NCBI GenBank assembly: GCA_042408595.1
Contig: JBHOQX010000106.1
Coordinates: 1-64,000, forward strand
Direction: 5' to 3'
From: JBHOQX01 sp042408595
GTDB taxonomy: Bacteria > Chloroflexota > Chloroflexia > Chloroflexales > Roseiflexaceae
Length of the DNA stretch: 64,000 bases
Position 1 is the first letter of the stretch. The number at the start of each line of letters is the position of its first letter. Below the pieces are notes generated by a model that was not told where the DNA came from, ran no database searches, and saw only the letters and a program-made list of their open reading frames with translations. The position numbers and the translations under genes were made by a program. This document shows positions 17,721 to 26,740 of this stretch, in pieces.

Positions 17721-19616
17721 GTGAGTGTCATGGATCGAATCAAGGATCGGGTCGAAGCGACGCTAGCGGCGCTGGAGACCGCTCCGCCACCCTGGATCAG
17801 AAATACCGAGCTGGTCGAGTGGGTGGCAAAGTGGGCCGCGCTGTGCAAACCTGAACGTATCCACTGGTGCGATGGTTCGCAGGCCGAGTACGACGCCTTG
17901 TGCGCACAGATGGTCGCCAGCGGCATATTCATCCGCCTCAACCCGGAGAAGCGCCCGAACAGCTTTCTCGCCCGCTCGGACCCCGGCGATGTCGCCCGCG
18001 TCGAAGATCGAACCTTTATTTGCAGCCTGAGCAAGGAGGATGCCGGGCCGACCAACAACTGGATGAATCCGCGCGAGATGAAGGCGATGCTCACCCGCCT
18101 GTTCGACGGCAGCATGCGCGGGCGGACGATGTATGTCATCCCGTTTTCCATGGGCCCGATCGGCTCGCCGATCGCCCATATCGGCGTGCAACTCACTGAT
18201 TCGCCGTATGTCGCGGCGAGCATGCGGATCATGACCCGGATGGGGCGCGCGGTCGTCGAACAGCTCGGCGATGGCGAGTTTGTCCACTGCGTCCATTCGG
18301 TCGGTGCGCCGCTGGCACCGGGCCAGGCGGACGTGCCCTGGCCGTGCAACCCGGAGAAGTACATCGCTCATTTTCCGGAGGAGCGGGCGATCTGGTCGTT
18401 CGGCAGCGGCTATGGCGGCAACGCCCTGCTCGGCAAGAAGTGCTTCGCCCTGCGCATCGCCTCGGTGCTGGCGCGCGACGAAGGCTGGCTGGCCGAGCAC
18501 ATGCTGATCCTCGGAGTGCAGAACCCACAGGGCGAGAAGACCTATGTCGCCGCGGCCTTCCCCAGCGCCTGCGGCAAGACGAATTTCGCCATGCTCATCC
18601 CGCCGGAGCCGTTCCGCCAGGAAGGCTGGCGGGTCACGACCGTCGGCGACGACATCGCCTGGATCAAGCCCGGGCCGGATGGCCGGCTGTACGCGATCAA
18701 CCCGGAACACGGGTTCTTTGGCGTCGCGCCCGGCACCTCGCAGCAGTCGAACCCGAATGCGATGGAGTCGATCCGCGCCAACACGATCTTCACCAACGTG
18801 GCGCTGACCGACGACGGCGATGTCTGGTGGGAAGGCATGACCCCCGAGCCCCCAGCGCACCTGATCGACTGGACCGGCCAAGACTGGACGCCGAACTGCG
18901 GACGCAAGGCGGCGCACCCGAACGCGCGCTTTACCGCGCCGATCAGCCAATGCCCGGCGATCGATCCGGCGGCGGACGACCCGCATGGCGTGCCGATCGG
19001 GGCCTTCATCTTTGGCGGGCGACGCAGCACCACGACGCCGCTGGTCTACCAGGCGTTCAACTGGGCCTACGGCGTCTACGCCGCCGCCACGATGGGCTCG
19101 GAGATGACCGCTGCCGCCGCCGGGACCGTCGGCGAAGTGCGGCGCGACCCGTTCGCCATGCTGCCATTCTGCGGCTACAACATGGCGGACTACTTCAACC
19201 ACTGGCTCCAGTTCGGCCGCCGCATCCCGAATCCGCCGCGCATCTTCTGCGTCAACTGGTTCCGCAAGGACGCCGACGGCAGTTTCCTATGGCCTGGGTT
19301 CGGCGAGAACATGCGCGTGCTGAAATGGATCGTTGAGCGGGCCCATGGTCATGCGATCAGCATCGAAAGCCCGATCGGTTGGATGCCACGCTACGAAGAT
19401 ATCGACTGGCGTGGGTTGGCGTTCTCGGAGGCGCAGTTCAACGCGCTGATGAGCATCGACCGGCAGGCCTGGCAGCAGGAGCTTTTATCGCACGAGGAGC
19501 TGTTCATCCGCCTGTACGACCGGCTGCCGAAGGAGATGGAGTGGATCCGCTCGCTGACCCTCTCCAGCCTGTACCGCGCGCCGGAGCGCTGGGGCCTCGC
19601 GCCGGAGCGTGCCTAG
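17721..19616 (+). CDS. pckG: Phosphoenolpyruvate carboxykinase (GTP)
   Basis: A 631-aa enzyme converting oxaloacetate and GTP to phosphoenolpyruvate, the entry to gluconeogenesis. The GTP-type signature FPSACGKTNFAMLIPP (P-loop with reactive Cys) is present, followed by GDDIAWIKPG and the NPNAM region. Start choice: GTG 17721 has GGAGG at 17710-17714 with ideal spacing; ATG 17703 overlaps the aminotransferase stop, and ATG 17730 is also possible. Length is normal for the family. A dispersed repeat element follows the gene. Confidence 0.96.
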   Translation: MSVMDRIKDRVEATLAALETAPPPWIRNTELVEWVAKWAALCKPERIHWCDGSQAEYDALCAQMVASGIFIRLNPEKRPNSFLARSDPGDVARVEDRTFICSLSKEDAGPTNNWMNPREMKAMLTRLFDGSMRGRTMYVIPFSMGPIGSPIAHIGVQLTDSPYVAASMRIMTRMGRAVVEQLGDGEFVHCVHSVGAPLAPGQADVPWPCNPEKYIAHFPEERAIWSFGSGYGGNALLGKKCFALRIASVLARDEGWLAEHMLILGVQNPQGEKTYVAAAFPSACGKTNFAMLIPPEPFRQEGWRVTTVGDDIAWIKPGPDGRLYAINPEHGFFGVAPGTSQQSNPNAMESIRANTIFTNVALTDDGDVWWEGMTPEPPAHLIDWTGQDWTPNCGRKAAHPNARFTAPISQCPAIDPAADDPHGVPIGAFIFGGRRSTTTPLVYQAFNWAYGVYAAATMGSEMTAAAAGTVGEVRRDPFAMLPFCGYNMADYFNHWLQFGRRIPNPPRIFCVNWFRKDADGSFLWPGFGENMRVLKWIVERAHGHAISIESPIGWMPRYEDIDWRGLAFSEAQFNALMSIDRQAWQQELLSHEELFIRLYDRLPKEMEWIRSLTLSSLYRAPERWGLAPERA

Positions 19617-19656
19617 GGCCCTGCCGGCACGGGAGAGCACCTATCGCAAGCACAGG

Positions 19657-19796
19657 ATGTACGCGGTCCCCCGCAATGCGGGAGGCGTGGCGGGCCACAG
19701 CCCCTCCGCCCGGTTCTTTTTGGCGCGCGCACGCGCACTCAGGAAGAGGTCGCGCCGGGGGGTCGCCCCTCCGCACCTTCCCCCTGCGGATATCTT
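19657..19796. repeat. Dispersed intergenic repeat, copy A
   Basis: About 140 bp that aligns base for base, with many substitutions, to 57734-57877. Shared landmarks in order: CCCGCA-TG-CGGGAGG, GCGGGCC, TCT-TTT, a GCGCGCGC run, GGTC, CCCTCC and CTGCG. It follows pckG and precedes the cobalamin adenosyltransferase. Confidence 0.7.
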
Positions 19797-19837
19797 ATCG
19801 GTGGTAAGAGGACAGAAATGAGAATGCTGGAGCCGGA

Positions 19838-20389
19838 ATGAAAATCTACACCAAAACCGGCGACGCCGGCGAAACCGGGCTGTGGGGTGGGCGGCGGGTG
19901 CCGAAGGACTCGCCGCGGGTGGAGGCTTACGGCACGGTGGATGAATGCAACGCTGCCATCGGAGTGGCCCGCGCCGCCGGGCTCGCCGCCGACCTGGACA
20001 CGCTGCTAGCCGAGGTCCAGCGCCAGCTCTTCATCGTCGGGGCCGACCTGGCGACGCCGGGCGAGGCGCGCACCATCCCGCGCGTCGGCGAGGCCGAGGT
20101 GGCGTTCCTGGAGGGGGCGATCGACCGGCTGGAGGCCGGGCTGGCGCCGCTCCGCCAATTCATTCTGCCAGGCGGGGCGCCCGCGGCGGCCCAACTGCAC
20201 CTGGCGCGCACCGTCTGCCGCCGCGCCGAGCGCCGGGTTATCTCCCTGGCGCGTGCAGAGCCAGTCACCCCGGCGGTGCCAATCTACCTGAACCGCCTGT
20301 CGGACCTGCTGTTCGTGGCGGCGCGGGCGGCGAACGCCGGGGCGGGCGTCGCGGATGTGCCGTGGACTGGACCGCAGGCGGGGCGGTAG
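19838..20389 (+). CDS. Cob(I)alamin adenosyltransferase, PduO/MMAB type
   Basis: A 183-aa ATP:cob(I)alamin adenosyltransferase, making coenzyme B12. The N-terminal KIYTKTGDAGETGLWGG binds ATP, followed by EAYGTVDECNAAIG and the C-terminal CRRAERRV and YLNRLSDLLF helices, all typical of the PduO type. It has an upstream dispersed repeat rather than a visible promoter. It is convergent with the next gene. Confidence 0.95.
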   Translation: MKIYTKTGDAGETGLWGGRRVPKDSPRVEAYGTVDECNAAIGVARAAGLAADLDTLLAEVQRQLFIVGADLATPGEARTIPRVGEAEVAFLEGAIDRLEAGLAPLRQFILPGGAPAAAQLHLARTVCRRAERRVISLARAEPVTPAVPIYLNRLSDLLFVAARAANAGAGVADVPWTGPQAGR

Positions 20390-20442
20390 GGCGCATGGCA
20401 CGCGCCCGACCGCCCCGCGCCCGCCAATCTTTCCCCACCATC

Positions 20443-20997
20443 CTATCGGAAGATCAAGCCGATCACCAGCTGCGCGATCCAGGTGCCGAGCGCGGCGAGG
20501 ATGAGCGTCACCCAGACCTTGCCGCCCGCTGGCAGGTTCAGGCTGGCCTGCGCCGCCAGGTAAGCGAAGTAGACGCTGGCGATCAGCGCGAGGATGCCGA
20601 GGACCGGCAGCAGGAGGATACCGACGATGGTGATAACCAGGAGGAACGACAGGATCGCGACGATCAGCGACAACGGCACCCAGAAAAGCGAGAACGTGTA
20701 GGCAACCTCGTCGAAGGTGCCAGTGCCGCCCTGCTGCTTGCCGATGTAGTACACCAGGCCGGTGAAGATCAGGAAGCCAATAAACGGTGAGAGAAAGCCG
20801 CCGAGAAAGCCGCGAACCCCGCCCGTGAACAGCCCCAGCGCCCCGCTGATCACCGCCAGGATGGCGACGTAGATCAACGCGTTCGTCAGGTTACCCCGCT
20901 TTTCGTACTGCTCGAAGGTGGCCACGCCAGGTTTGGTCAGGACGGTGATGCTCTGGTTGACCATCTCGCCGATCGATGCGCTCTGCCGGGTGATCAT
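20443..20997 (-). CDS. YIP1-family membrane protein
   Basis: A 184-aa inner-membrane protein with about five hydrophobic segments after a short N-terminal amphipathic part, matching the YIP1 domain pattern (GGVRGFLGGFLSPFIGFLIF then YIGKQQGGTGTFDEVAYTF). Function is unknown in bacteria. The start ATG 20997 has AAGGAGG at good spacing; a 16-residue upstream extension is not likely. Confidence 0.8.
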   Translation of the reverse strand: MITRQSASIGEMVNQSITVLTKPGVATFEQYEKRGNLTNALIYVAILAVISGALGLFTGGVRGFLGGFLSPFIGFLIFTGLVYYIGKQQGGTGTFDEVAYTFSLFWVPLSLIVAILSFLLVITIVGILLLPVLGILALIASVYFAYLAAQASLNLPAGGKVWVTLILAALGTWIAQLVIGLIFR

Positions 20998-21165
20998 GGA
21001 TCGCCTCCTTGGACGAATTGCAGAGACCGGATCCGCCGGGCACACGGCCGATGTCTGGCCGTTGCGTTCATTATACGACGAAGCGCAAGGGCTGGTAACA
21101 GCCTTTAAGAGGCCAGCGCGAACGCGTACGAGAGCGGCCTTGTCCTGAGAGTTCTATTGCTTCGA

Positions 21166-21194
21166 TTGACAGACGGCACTAGCGCTGCTATACT
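21166..21194 (+). promoter_or_regulatory. Consensus promoter of the tryptophan leader
   Basis: TTGACA at 21166-21171 and TATACT at 21189-21194 with 17 bases between. Transcription from about 21201 would produce the T-box leader and then trpB2. Confidence 0.8.
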
Positions 21195-21200
21195 GCTCAT

Positions 21201-21540
21201 AACTGAAGAGCACCCAACGACGACGATCAGGAAGAGTACGAGTCAGAGGCGCCGCTCAGAGAGCCGGCGGCTGGTGCGAAGCCGGTGCGGACGCGGGCGC
21301 GGAATGGGCCTGGGAGTCGCGGCGCGAACGAATTGCAGCGCGCACCTTGCAGACTGATAGCTGCCAGGCTGCAATTTCAGTAGTATCCGCCGGAGCCGCC
21401 ACCGTTATCAGGGCGCAGGGTATCACGCGCGCAACGCGTCGTACCCGCTGAGTGCGCCGTCCCGCACGGGCGGCGAAGAAGGGTGGCACCGCGAGGGGAT
21501 TCGCCTCTCGTCCCTGTTCGGGATGAGGGGTTTTTTGATT
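21201..21540 (+). promoter_or_regulatory. T-box riboswitch before the tryptophan genes
   Basis: The leader contains the conserved T-box word AAGGGTGGCACCGCGA at 21479-21494, an AGAGAG element near 21260 followed by a GGCTGGTGCGAAGCC-like distal Stem I hairpin, and a terminator at 21504-21536. UGG triplets at 21305-21307 (after GAA) and 21311-21313 are candidate tryptophan specifiers. Uncharged tRNA-Trp would stabilise the antiterminator and allow read-through. Confidence 0.85.
21504..21536 (+). terminator. T-box intrinsic terminator
   Basis: An 11-bp stem (21504-21514 with 21520-21530) with a 5-base loop is followed by six T at 21531-21536. The 5' arm overlaps the region that would pair with the T-box sequence in the antiterminator. 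Confidence 0.85.
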
Positions 21541-21671
21541 CCTGGAAACCAGAGGCGCAGCGTAGCGGCCAGGGACGGGGGCGTCGAGCGACTGGATGGC
21601 GCTGAGTCGGCCGGGCATACCAGCCAGCCCCTCACCTTCGCCCCTGGCCCCACACCAAGGAGGCTCGACCG

Positions 21672-23030
21672 ATGGAACTCATCAAGTACCTGCTCGCCGA
21701 GGAGCGGATGCCGACGTCGTGGTACAACATCGCCGCCGACCTGCCGACTCCGCCGCCACCCGTGTTGCACCCCGGCACCGGCCAGCCGGTCGGCCCAGAC
21801 GACCTGGCGCCGCTCTTCCCGATGGCGCTGATTCTCCAGGAGGTCAGCACCGAGCGCAACATCGAAATCCCGGAGGAGGTGCAGGCGATCTACCGCCAGT
21901 GGCGGCCCACGCCGCTGTTCCGTGCGCGCCGGCTGGAACGGGCGCTCGATACGCCGGCGAAAATCTACTACAAGTACGAGGGCGTCAGCCCGGTCGGCTC
22001 GCACAAGCCGAACACCGCCGTCGCCCAGGCCTACTACAACAAGCAGGAGGGCGTCAAACGGCTGATCACCGAGACCGGCGCAGGGCAGTGGGGATCGGCG
22101 TTGGCGATGGCCGGGGGGTTCTTCGGCCTGGAGGTGCTGGTCTATATGGTCAAGATCAGCTACAACCAGAAGCCGTACCGCCGGGCGCTCATGGAGGCCT
22201 TCGGCGCGCGGGTGATCGCCAGCCCGAGCGACACGACCAACGCCGGGCGGATGATCCTGGCCGAGCACCCGGACAGCACCGGCAGCCTGGGGATCGCGAT
22301 CTCCGAGGCGGTCGAGGTGGCGGCGCAGGACCCGCAGGCGAAGTACGCCCTCGGCAGCGTGCTCAACCACGTCCTGCTGCACCAGACGGTCGTCGGGCAG
22401 GAGGCCATGGCGCAGTTGGAGATGGCCGGCGACTACCCGGATATCATCGTCGGCTGCACCGGCGGCGGCTCGAACTTCGCCGGCATCGCCTTCCCGTTCA
22501 TCGGCGCGAAGCTGCGCGGCGAGCGCGATGTGCGGGTGATCGCGGTCGAGCCGGCGGCCTGCCCGAGCCTGACCCGCGGCAAGTACGCCTATGACTTCGG
22601 CGACACTGCCAAAATGACCCCGCTGGTAAAGATGCATACCCTTGGCCACAATTTCGTGCCGGAGGGCATCCACGCCGGCGGGCTGCGCTACCACGGCATG
22701 GCCCCGCTCGTCAGCCATCTGCTGGAGCTCAGTCAGATCGAGGCGCGCGCCGAGCCGCAACTGCGCTGCTTCGAGGCCGGGGTGCAGTTCGCCCGCGCCG
22801 AGGGGATCGTCCCCGCGCCGGAGGCGACCCATGCGGTGCGCACGGCGATCGACGAGGCGCTCGTATGTCGCGAGCGTGGCGAGTCGAAGGTGATCCTGTT
22901 CAACCTGTGTGGCCATGGCCACTTCGATATGCAAGCCTATATGGACTACATGGCCGGCAAGCTGCGCGACTACGAGTATTCCAAAGAGGAAGTCGCGATG
23001 GCGCTGGCCGGGCTGCCATCCGTCGGCTAG
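21672..23030 (+). CDS. Tryptophan synthase beta chain-like protein TrpB2
   Basis: A 452-aa PLP enzyme of the TrpB2 branch, longer at the N-terminus than TrpB1. Lys112 in VGSHKPNTA binds PLP, GAGQWGSALA follows, and GCTGGGSNFAG contacts the cofactor phosphate. It condenses indole (or a related acceptor) with serine or phosphoserine. No trpA neighbour is present, which is usual for TrpB2. It is the first gene after the T-box, so its transcription should respond to tryptophan supply. Confidence 0.93.
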   Translation: MELIKYLLAEERMPTSWYNIAADLPTPPPPVLHPGTGQPVGPDDLAPLFPMALILQEVSTERNIEIPEEVQAIYRQWRPTPLFRARRLERALDTPAKIYYKYEGVSPVGSHKPNTAVAQAYYNKQEGVKRLITETGAGQWGSALAMAGGFFGLEVLVYMVKISYNQKPYRRALMEAFGARVIASPSDTTNAGRMILAEHPDSTGSLGIAISEAVEVAAQDPQAKYALGSVLNHVLLHQTVVGQEAMAQLEMAGDYPDIIVGCTGGGSNFAGIAFPFIGAKLRGERDVRVIAVEPAACPSLTRGKYAYDFGDTAKMTPLVKMHTLGHNFVPEGIHAGGLRYHGMAPLVSHLLELSQIEARAEPQLRCFEAGVQFARAEGIVPAPEATHAVRTAIDEALVCRERGESKVILFNLCGHGHFDMQAYMDYMAGKLRDYEYSKEEVAMALAGLPSVG

Positions 23031-23127
23031 CTGCCTTCGGCAGTGCGATGTTCGGAGCATCACGAATGAGGCGGTGGCCGCTTTCAGGCTACTTTCGCCT
23101 GCGGCAGCAAGGTAGAACCGATTCAAT

Positions 23128-23168
23128 GTTGTCTTGCTGTTTCCGCTGCGCGGAAACAGCAAGACAAC
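23128..23168. repeat. Perfect 18-bp inverted repeat
   Basis: Arms at 23128-23145 and 23151-23168 are perfectly complementary around a 5-base loop. There is no T run on either side, so it is not a classical intrinsic terminator. It sits between trpB2 and trpS. Confidence 0.75.
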
Positions 23169-23246
23169 GATAAAACAGAACCTCCGCCCTGCTTAAGGCT
23201 CATGCGGCCTCCAGGCCGCCATCATTGAATGGTTAGAGAGGAGAAG

Positions 23247-24257
23247 ATGAACAAAAAACGCATTCTTACGGGCGACCGCCCGACCGGCAAGTTGCATCTG
23301 GGGCACTACGTCGGCTCGCTGCAGAACCGCCTGCGGCTGCAGGACGAGTACGAGTGCTTCTTTATCATCGCCGACTTGCATACCCTGACGACCAGGCCGG
23401 CCAAGGACGATCTGGCCGAGGTGCCGCAGAACATCCGCGACCTGGTGCTCGACCACCTGGCGATCGGGATCGACCCAAATAAGGTGACTTTCTACGTCCA
23501 ATCGGCAGTCAAGGAGGTGTATCAGCTCAACCTGATCTTCGAAATGCTGGTGACAGTGCCGCGCTTGAATCGCCTGCCGAGCCTCAAGGAGATGGCGCGC
23601 AACGCGCATATCGACGAGGAGCAGATGCCCTTCGGTCTGCTTGGCTACCCTGTCCTTCAGGCGGCGGACATCCTGATGCCGCGGGCCCATCTGGTACCCG
23701 TCGGCAAGGACAACGAGGCGCATGTCGAGATCACGAGAGAGATCGCACGGCGCTTCAACTACCTGTACGGCGAGGTCTTCCCCGAGCCGGAGGTGCTGGT
23801 GCCGGAGGTCGGCACACTGCCCGGCACCGACGGGCAGGGGAAGATGTCGAAGAGCGCTGGCAACGCCATCCTATTGTCCGACGATGCCACGACAGTCGAG
23901 CAGAAAGTGCGCGGGATGTATACCGACCCGAACCGCATCCGCGCTGACATTCCGGGTCGTGTCGAGGGGAACCCGGTCTTCATCTATCACGACATGTTCA
24001 ACCCGAACGTCGATGAGGTGAACGACCTGAAGGAGCGCTATCGGGCCGGCCGAGTCGGCGATGTCGAGGTGAAACGGAAACTGGCCGCCGCGCTGAACGC
24101 CTTCCTCGATCCGGTGCGCGAGCGCCGGGCGCAGTATGAGGCCGAGCCGGGCCTGGTCGACGAGATCCTGGCCGCCGGCAACGCCAAGACCCGCGCCATC
24201 GCCGCCGAAACCGTGCGGATGGTGGAGGACGCGATGGGGATGACGTATTTTCGCTGA
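23247..24257 (+). CDS. trpS: Tryptophanyl-tRNA synthetase
   Basis: A 336-aa class Ic aminoacyl-tRNA synthetase. The HIGH-type motif is HLGHY in PTGKLHLGHYVG, and KMSKS is intact. DRPTGKLHLG at the start and MYTDPNRIR near the anticodon-binding part are typical of TrpRS. The start ATG 23247 follows GAGGAG. Position inside the tryptophan cluster, behind the T-box and trpB2, suggests tRNA charging and biosynthesis are linked, but the hairpin at 23128 lies between. Confidence 0.96.
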   Translation: MNKKRILTGDRPTGKLHLGHYVGSLQNRLRLQDEYECFFIIADLHTLTTRPAKDDLAEVPQNIRDLVLDHLAIGIDPNKVTFYVQSAVKEVYQLNLIFEMLVTVPRLNRLPSLKEMARNAHIDEEQMPFGLLGYPVLQAADILMPRAHLVPVGKDNEAHVEITREIARRFNYLYGEVFPEPEVLVPEVGTLPGTDGQGKMSKSAGNAILLSDDATTVEQKVRGMYTDPNRIRADIPGRVEGNPVFIYHDMFNPNVDEVNDLKERYRAGRVGDVEVKRKLAAALNAFLDPVRERRAQYEAEPGLVDEILAAGNAKTRAIAAETVRMVEDAMGMTYFR

Positions 24258-24364
24258 AGCGGTGGGCGGTGGACGAACGTAAGCTCTACTGGACGCGGCA
24301 GCTCGTAGCTGGAGATAGGGCCACCGTTCGTCCGCTGTCCTTCGTCAGCACGCAGGAGCAGGCC

Positions 24365-25924
24365 ATGTACTCCCCCAGCCTCGACGACATCCGCGCGCTG
24401 CGCGGCCAGGGTAATCTCTGCCCGATCTACCGCGAGATTCTGGCCGACCTGGAGACCCCGGTCTCGGCGTACCTGAAGATCGCCCGCGGCCCGCACAGCT
24501 TCCTGCTGGAAAGCGTGACCGGCGGCGAGCATATCGGGCGCTACTCGTTTATCGGCAGCGACCCGTACCTGACGCTGCGCATGCACGATGGCGCCGCGCA
24601 GGCCGTGCAGGGCGGCTACAAGCAGACACTCACCTACCGCGACCCGCTGTTGGTGCTTGATAGCTACCTGAGCGCCTACCGCCCGGTGCGACTGCCAGGG
24701 CTGCCGATCTTCGTCGGCGGGGCGGTTGGCTACCTCAGCTATGAATCGGCCCGCTACTTCGAGCGCATCCCGGTTGCCACCGACGTGGCCTACGCAATGC
24801 CGGACAGCTGGTGGATGTTCGTCGACACTCTGCTGGTGTTCGACCATGTCAAGCACAAGATCCTGGCCGTGTCGCATGTGCACCTGGACGCGGACGACCT
24901 GGAGGCTGAATACCGCCGCGCAACCGGACGTATCGAGGCGCTGCTCGCCCGCCTGAACCAGCCGCTGCCGCCGCAGCCCGGTGTGGCGGCGCGGAACTAC
25001 GATCCGATGGACGAGGACGCAGGCCTCAGGAGGCAGGATGAACGTCGCCCGGTCATCGATGCCCCCCGTTCCTCGCAAGCACACCGCATCGCCCACCATC
25101 CGACCTCAAACATCACCCGCGAGCAGTTCGAGGCGAATGTGCTGCGGGCGAAAGAGTATGTGATGGCCGGCGACATCTTTCAGGTGCAGATCTCGCAGCG
25201 CTTCAGCCGGCCGACCAGCGCGGACTCGTTCACGATCTACCGTGCGCTGCGGACGGTCAATCCCTCGCCGTATATGTTCTACATCCGCACCGGCGAGGGC
25301 GATCTGGTCGGCGCATCGCCGGAGATGCTGGTGCAGGTGCAGGAGGGGCGGGTCGAGACCCGCCCGATCGCCGGGACGCGCTGGCGCGGCAACGACCCCG
25401 CTGAGGATGAACGCCTGGCTGCCGAGCTGCTAGCCGACGAGAAGGAGCGCGCCGAACATCTAATGCTGGTGGACCTGGGGCGCAACGACATCGGGCGGGT
25501 GAGCGTACCCGGCAGCGTCAGCGTGCCGGTGTTCATGACGATCGAGAAATATAGCCACGTGCAGCACATTGTCTCATCGGTGGTGGGCGCGCTACGCCCC
25601 GACTTGAAGCCGATCGACGCGCTGCGCGCCTGCTTTCCGGCCGGCACCGTCACCGGTGCGCCGAAGATTCGGGCGATGGAGATCATCGCCGAGCTTGAGC
25701 ACGAACAGCGTGGAGTCTACGCCGGCGGTGTCGGGCACATCGGCTTCAACGGAGACCTGGACATCTGCATCGCCCTGCGGACGATGGTCGTCAAGGACGG
25801 TGTTGCCTACGCCCAAGCGGCGGCCGGTGTCGTCGCCGACAGCACACCGGAGTACGAATACGCCGAAAGCTGCAACAAGGCCGCCGCCTCGCTCCGCGCG
25901 GTGGAGGTCGCGGAGGGGCTGTGA
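24365..25924 (+). CDS. trpE: Anthranilate synthase component I
   Basis: A 519-aa chorismate-binding enzyme making anthranilate with TrpG. The N-terminal tryptophan-feedback region includes LLESVTGGEHIGRYSFIG; the catalytic C-terminus has GDIFQVQISQRF, RPIAGTRWRG, HLMLVDLGRND and AGTVTGAPK. A variable linker of about 35 residues near 220-255 separates the halves. Start ATG 24365 is chosen because conserved sequence begins there; upstream in-frame sequence is not family-like. Confidence 0.95.
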   Translation: MYSPSLDDIRALRGQGNLCPIYREILADLETPVSAYLKIARGPHSFLLESVTGGEHIGRYSFIGSDPYLTLRMHDGAAQAVQGGYKQTLTYRDPLLVLDSYLSAYRPVRLPGLPIFVGGAVGYLSYESARYFERIPVATDVAYAMPDSWWMFVDTLLVFDHVKHKILAVSHVHLDADDLEAEYRRATGRIEALLARLNQPLPPQPGVAARNYDPMDEDAGLRRQDERRPVIDAPRSSQAHRIAHHPTSNITREQFEANVLRAKEYVMAGDIFQVQISQRFSRPTSADSFTIYRALRTVNPSPYMFYIRTGEGDLVGASPEMLVQVQEGRVETRPIAGTRWRGNDPAEDERLAAELLADEKERAEHLMLVDLGRNDIGRVSVPGSVSVPVFMTIEKYSHVQHIVSSVVGALRPDLKPIDALRACFPAGTVTGAPKIRAMEIIAELEHEQRGVYAGGVGHIGFNGDLDICIALRTMVVKDGVAYAQAAAGVVADSTPEYEYAESCNKAAASLRAVEVAEGL

Positions 25925-26012
25925 CGACCAGGCTGGGAGACGGGGAGCGGCGGGAGCAACCCGCTTCTTTTCACCTCGCTGTTGTCGCTGTGTCATAGGA
26001 AAGGCGCCGAGA

Positions 26013-26576
26013 ATGATTCTGCTGCTCGATAACTATGACTCGTTCACCTACAATCTGTACCAGTACCTCTGCGAGTTGGGCGCGGAGGTTGTCGTGAAGC
26101 GCAACGATGAACTGACGATCGGCGAGGTAGCGGCGCTCGCGCCGGAGCGGATCGTGATCTCGCCCGGCCCCTGCACGCCGAACGAGGCCGGCATCTGCCT
26201 GGCGCTCATCCGCGAGCTCGGCGGCAGCGTGCCGATTCTGGGCGTCTGTCTGGGCCACCAGGCGATCGGCCAGGCGTACGGCGGGGCGGTCGTCCGCGCG
26301 CCGCGGGTGATGCACGGCAAGGTGTCGCTGATCCGGCACACCGGCGCGGGCGTGTTCCGCGGGCTGCCGCAGCCCTTTACCGCCACCCGCTACCACTCGC
26401 TGATCGTCCGTCGCGACGATCTGCCGGCCTGCCTGGAGGTCACGGCGTGGACCGACGATGGTCTGGTGATGGGTCTCCGCCACCGTGAGCAGCCGGTCGA
26501 GGGCGTCCAGTTTCACCCGGAGTCGATCATGACCGAGGCAGGGAAGGAATTGCTGCGGAATTTCCTGGTGATGTGA
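26013..26576 (+). CDS. trpG: Anthranilate synthase glutamine amidotransferase subunit
   Basis: A 187-aa class I glutamine amidotransferase that passes ammonia to TrpE. ILLLDNYDSFTYNLYQYL opens the protein; the nucleophile Cys lies in GVCLGHQAIGQ and the His/Glu pair in VQFHPESIMTE. It may also serve aminodeoxychorismate synthesis, as in other bacteria with a single such subunit. It lies 88 bases after trpE, a gap with G-rich low-complexity sequence. Confidence 0.95.
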   Translation: MILLLDNYDSFTYNLYQYLCELGAEVVVKRNDELTIGEVAALAPERIVISPGPCTPNEAGICLALIRELGGSVPILGVCLGHQAIGQAYGGAVVRAPRVMHGKVSLIRHTGAGVFRGLPQPFTATRYHSLIVRRDDLPACLEVTAWTDDGLVMGLRHREQPVEGVQFHPESIMTEAGKELLRNFLVM

Positions 26577-26610
26577 TCGGTCGATGGCAGGCGGTGGACG
26601 GTAGTGGGTC

Positions 26611-26670
26611 GAAGATGGAGGATGGAAGATGGAGAGTCGAGATCACTTCTCACTCCTCGATCCTCGATGT
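26611..26670. repeat. Degenerate heptamer repeats before the acetyltransferase gene
   Basis: Three GA(A/G)GATG-type units lie at 26611-26631. A second run of TC(A/G)(C/A)TCC-type units lies at 26650-26670. Confidence 0.75.
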
Positions 26671-26740
26671 CATCGCATCACTGCCCGTGCGTGTATAATG
26701 GGCCAACCCTGTTCTGCTGATCCACCCATGCGAGCCCGCG

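Noticed and set aside
24271..24333. Inverted GGACGAACG / CGTTCGTCC pair before trpE
   Set aside because: Arms are 9 bp with a 45-base gap and no T run; similar words recur upstream of the ligase, so it is probably repeat noise rather than an attenuator.
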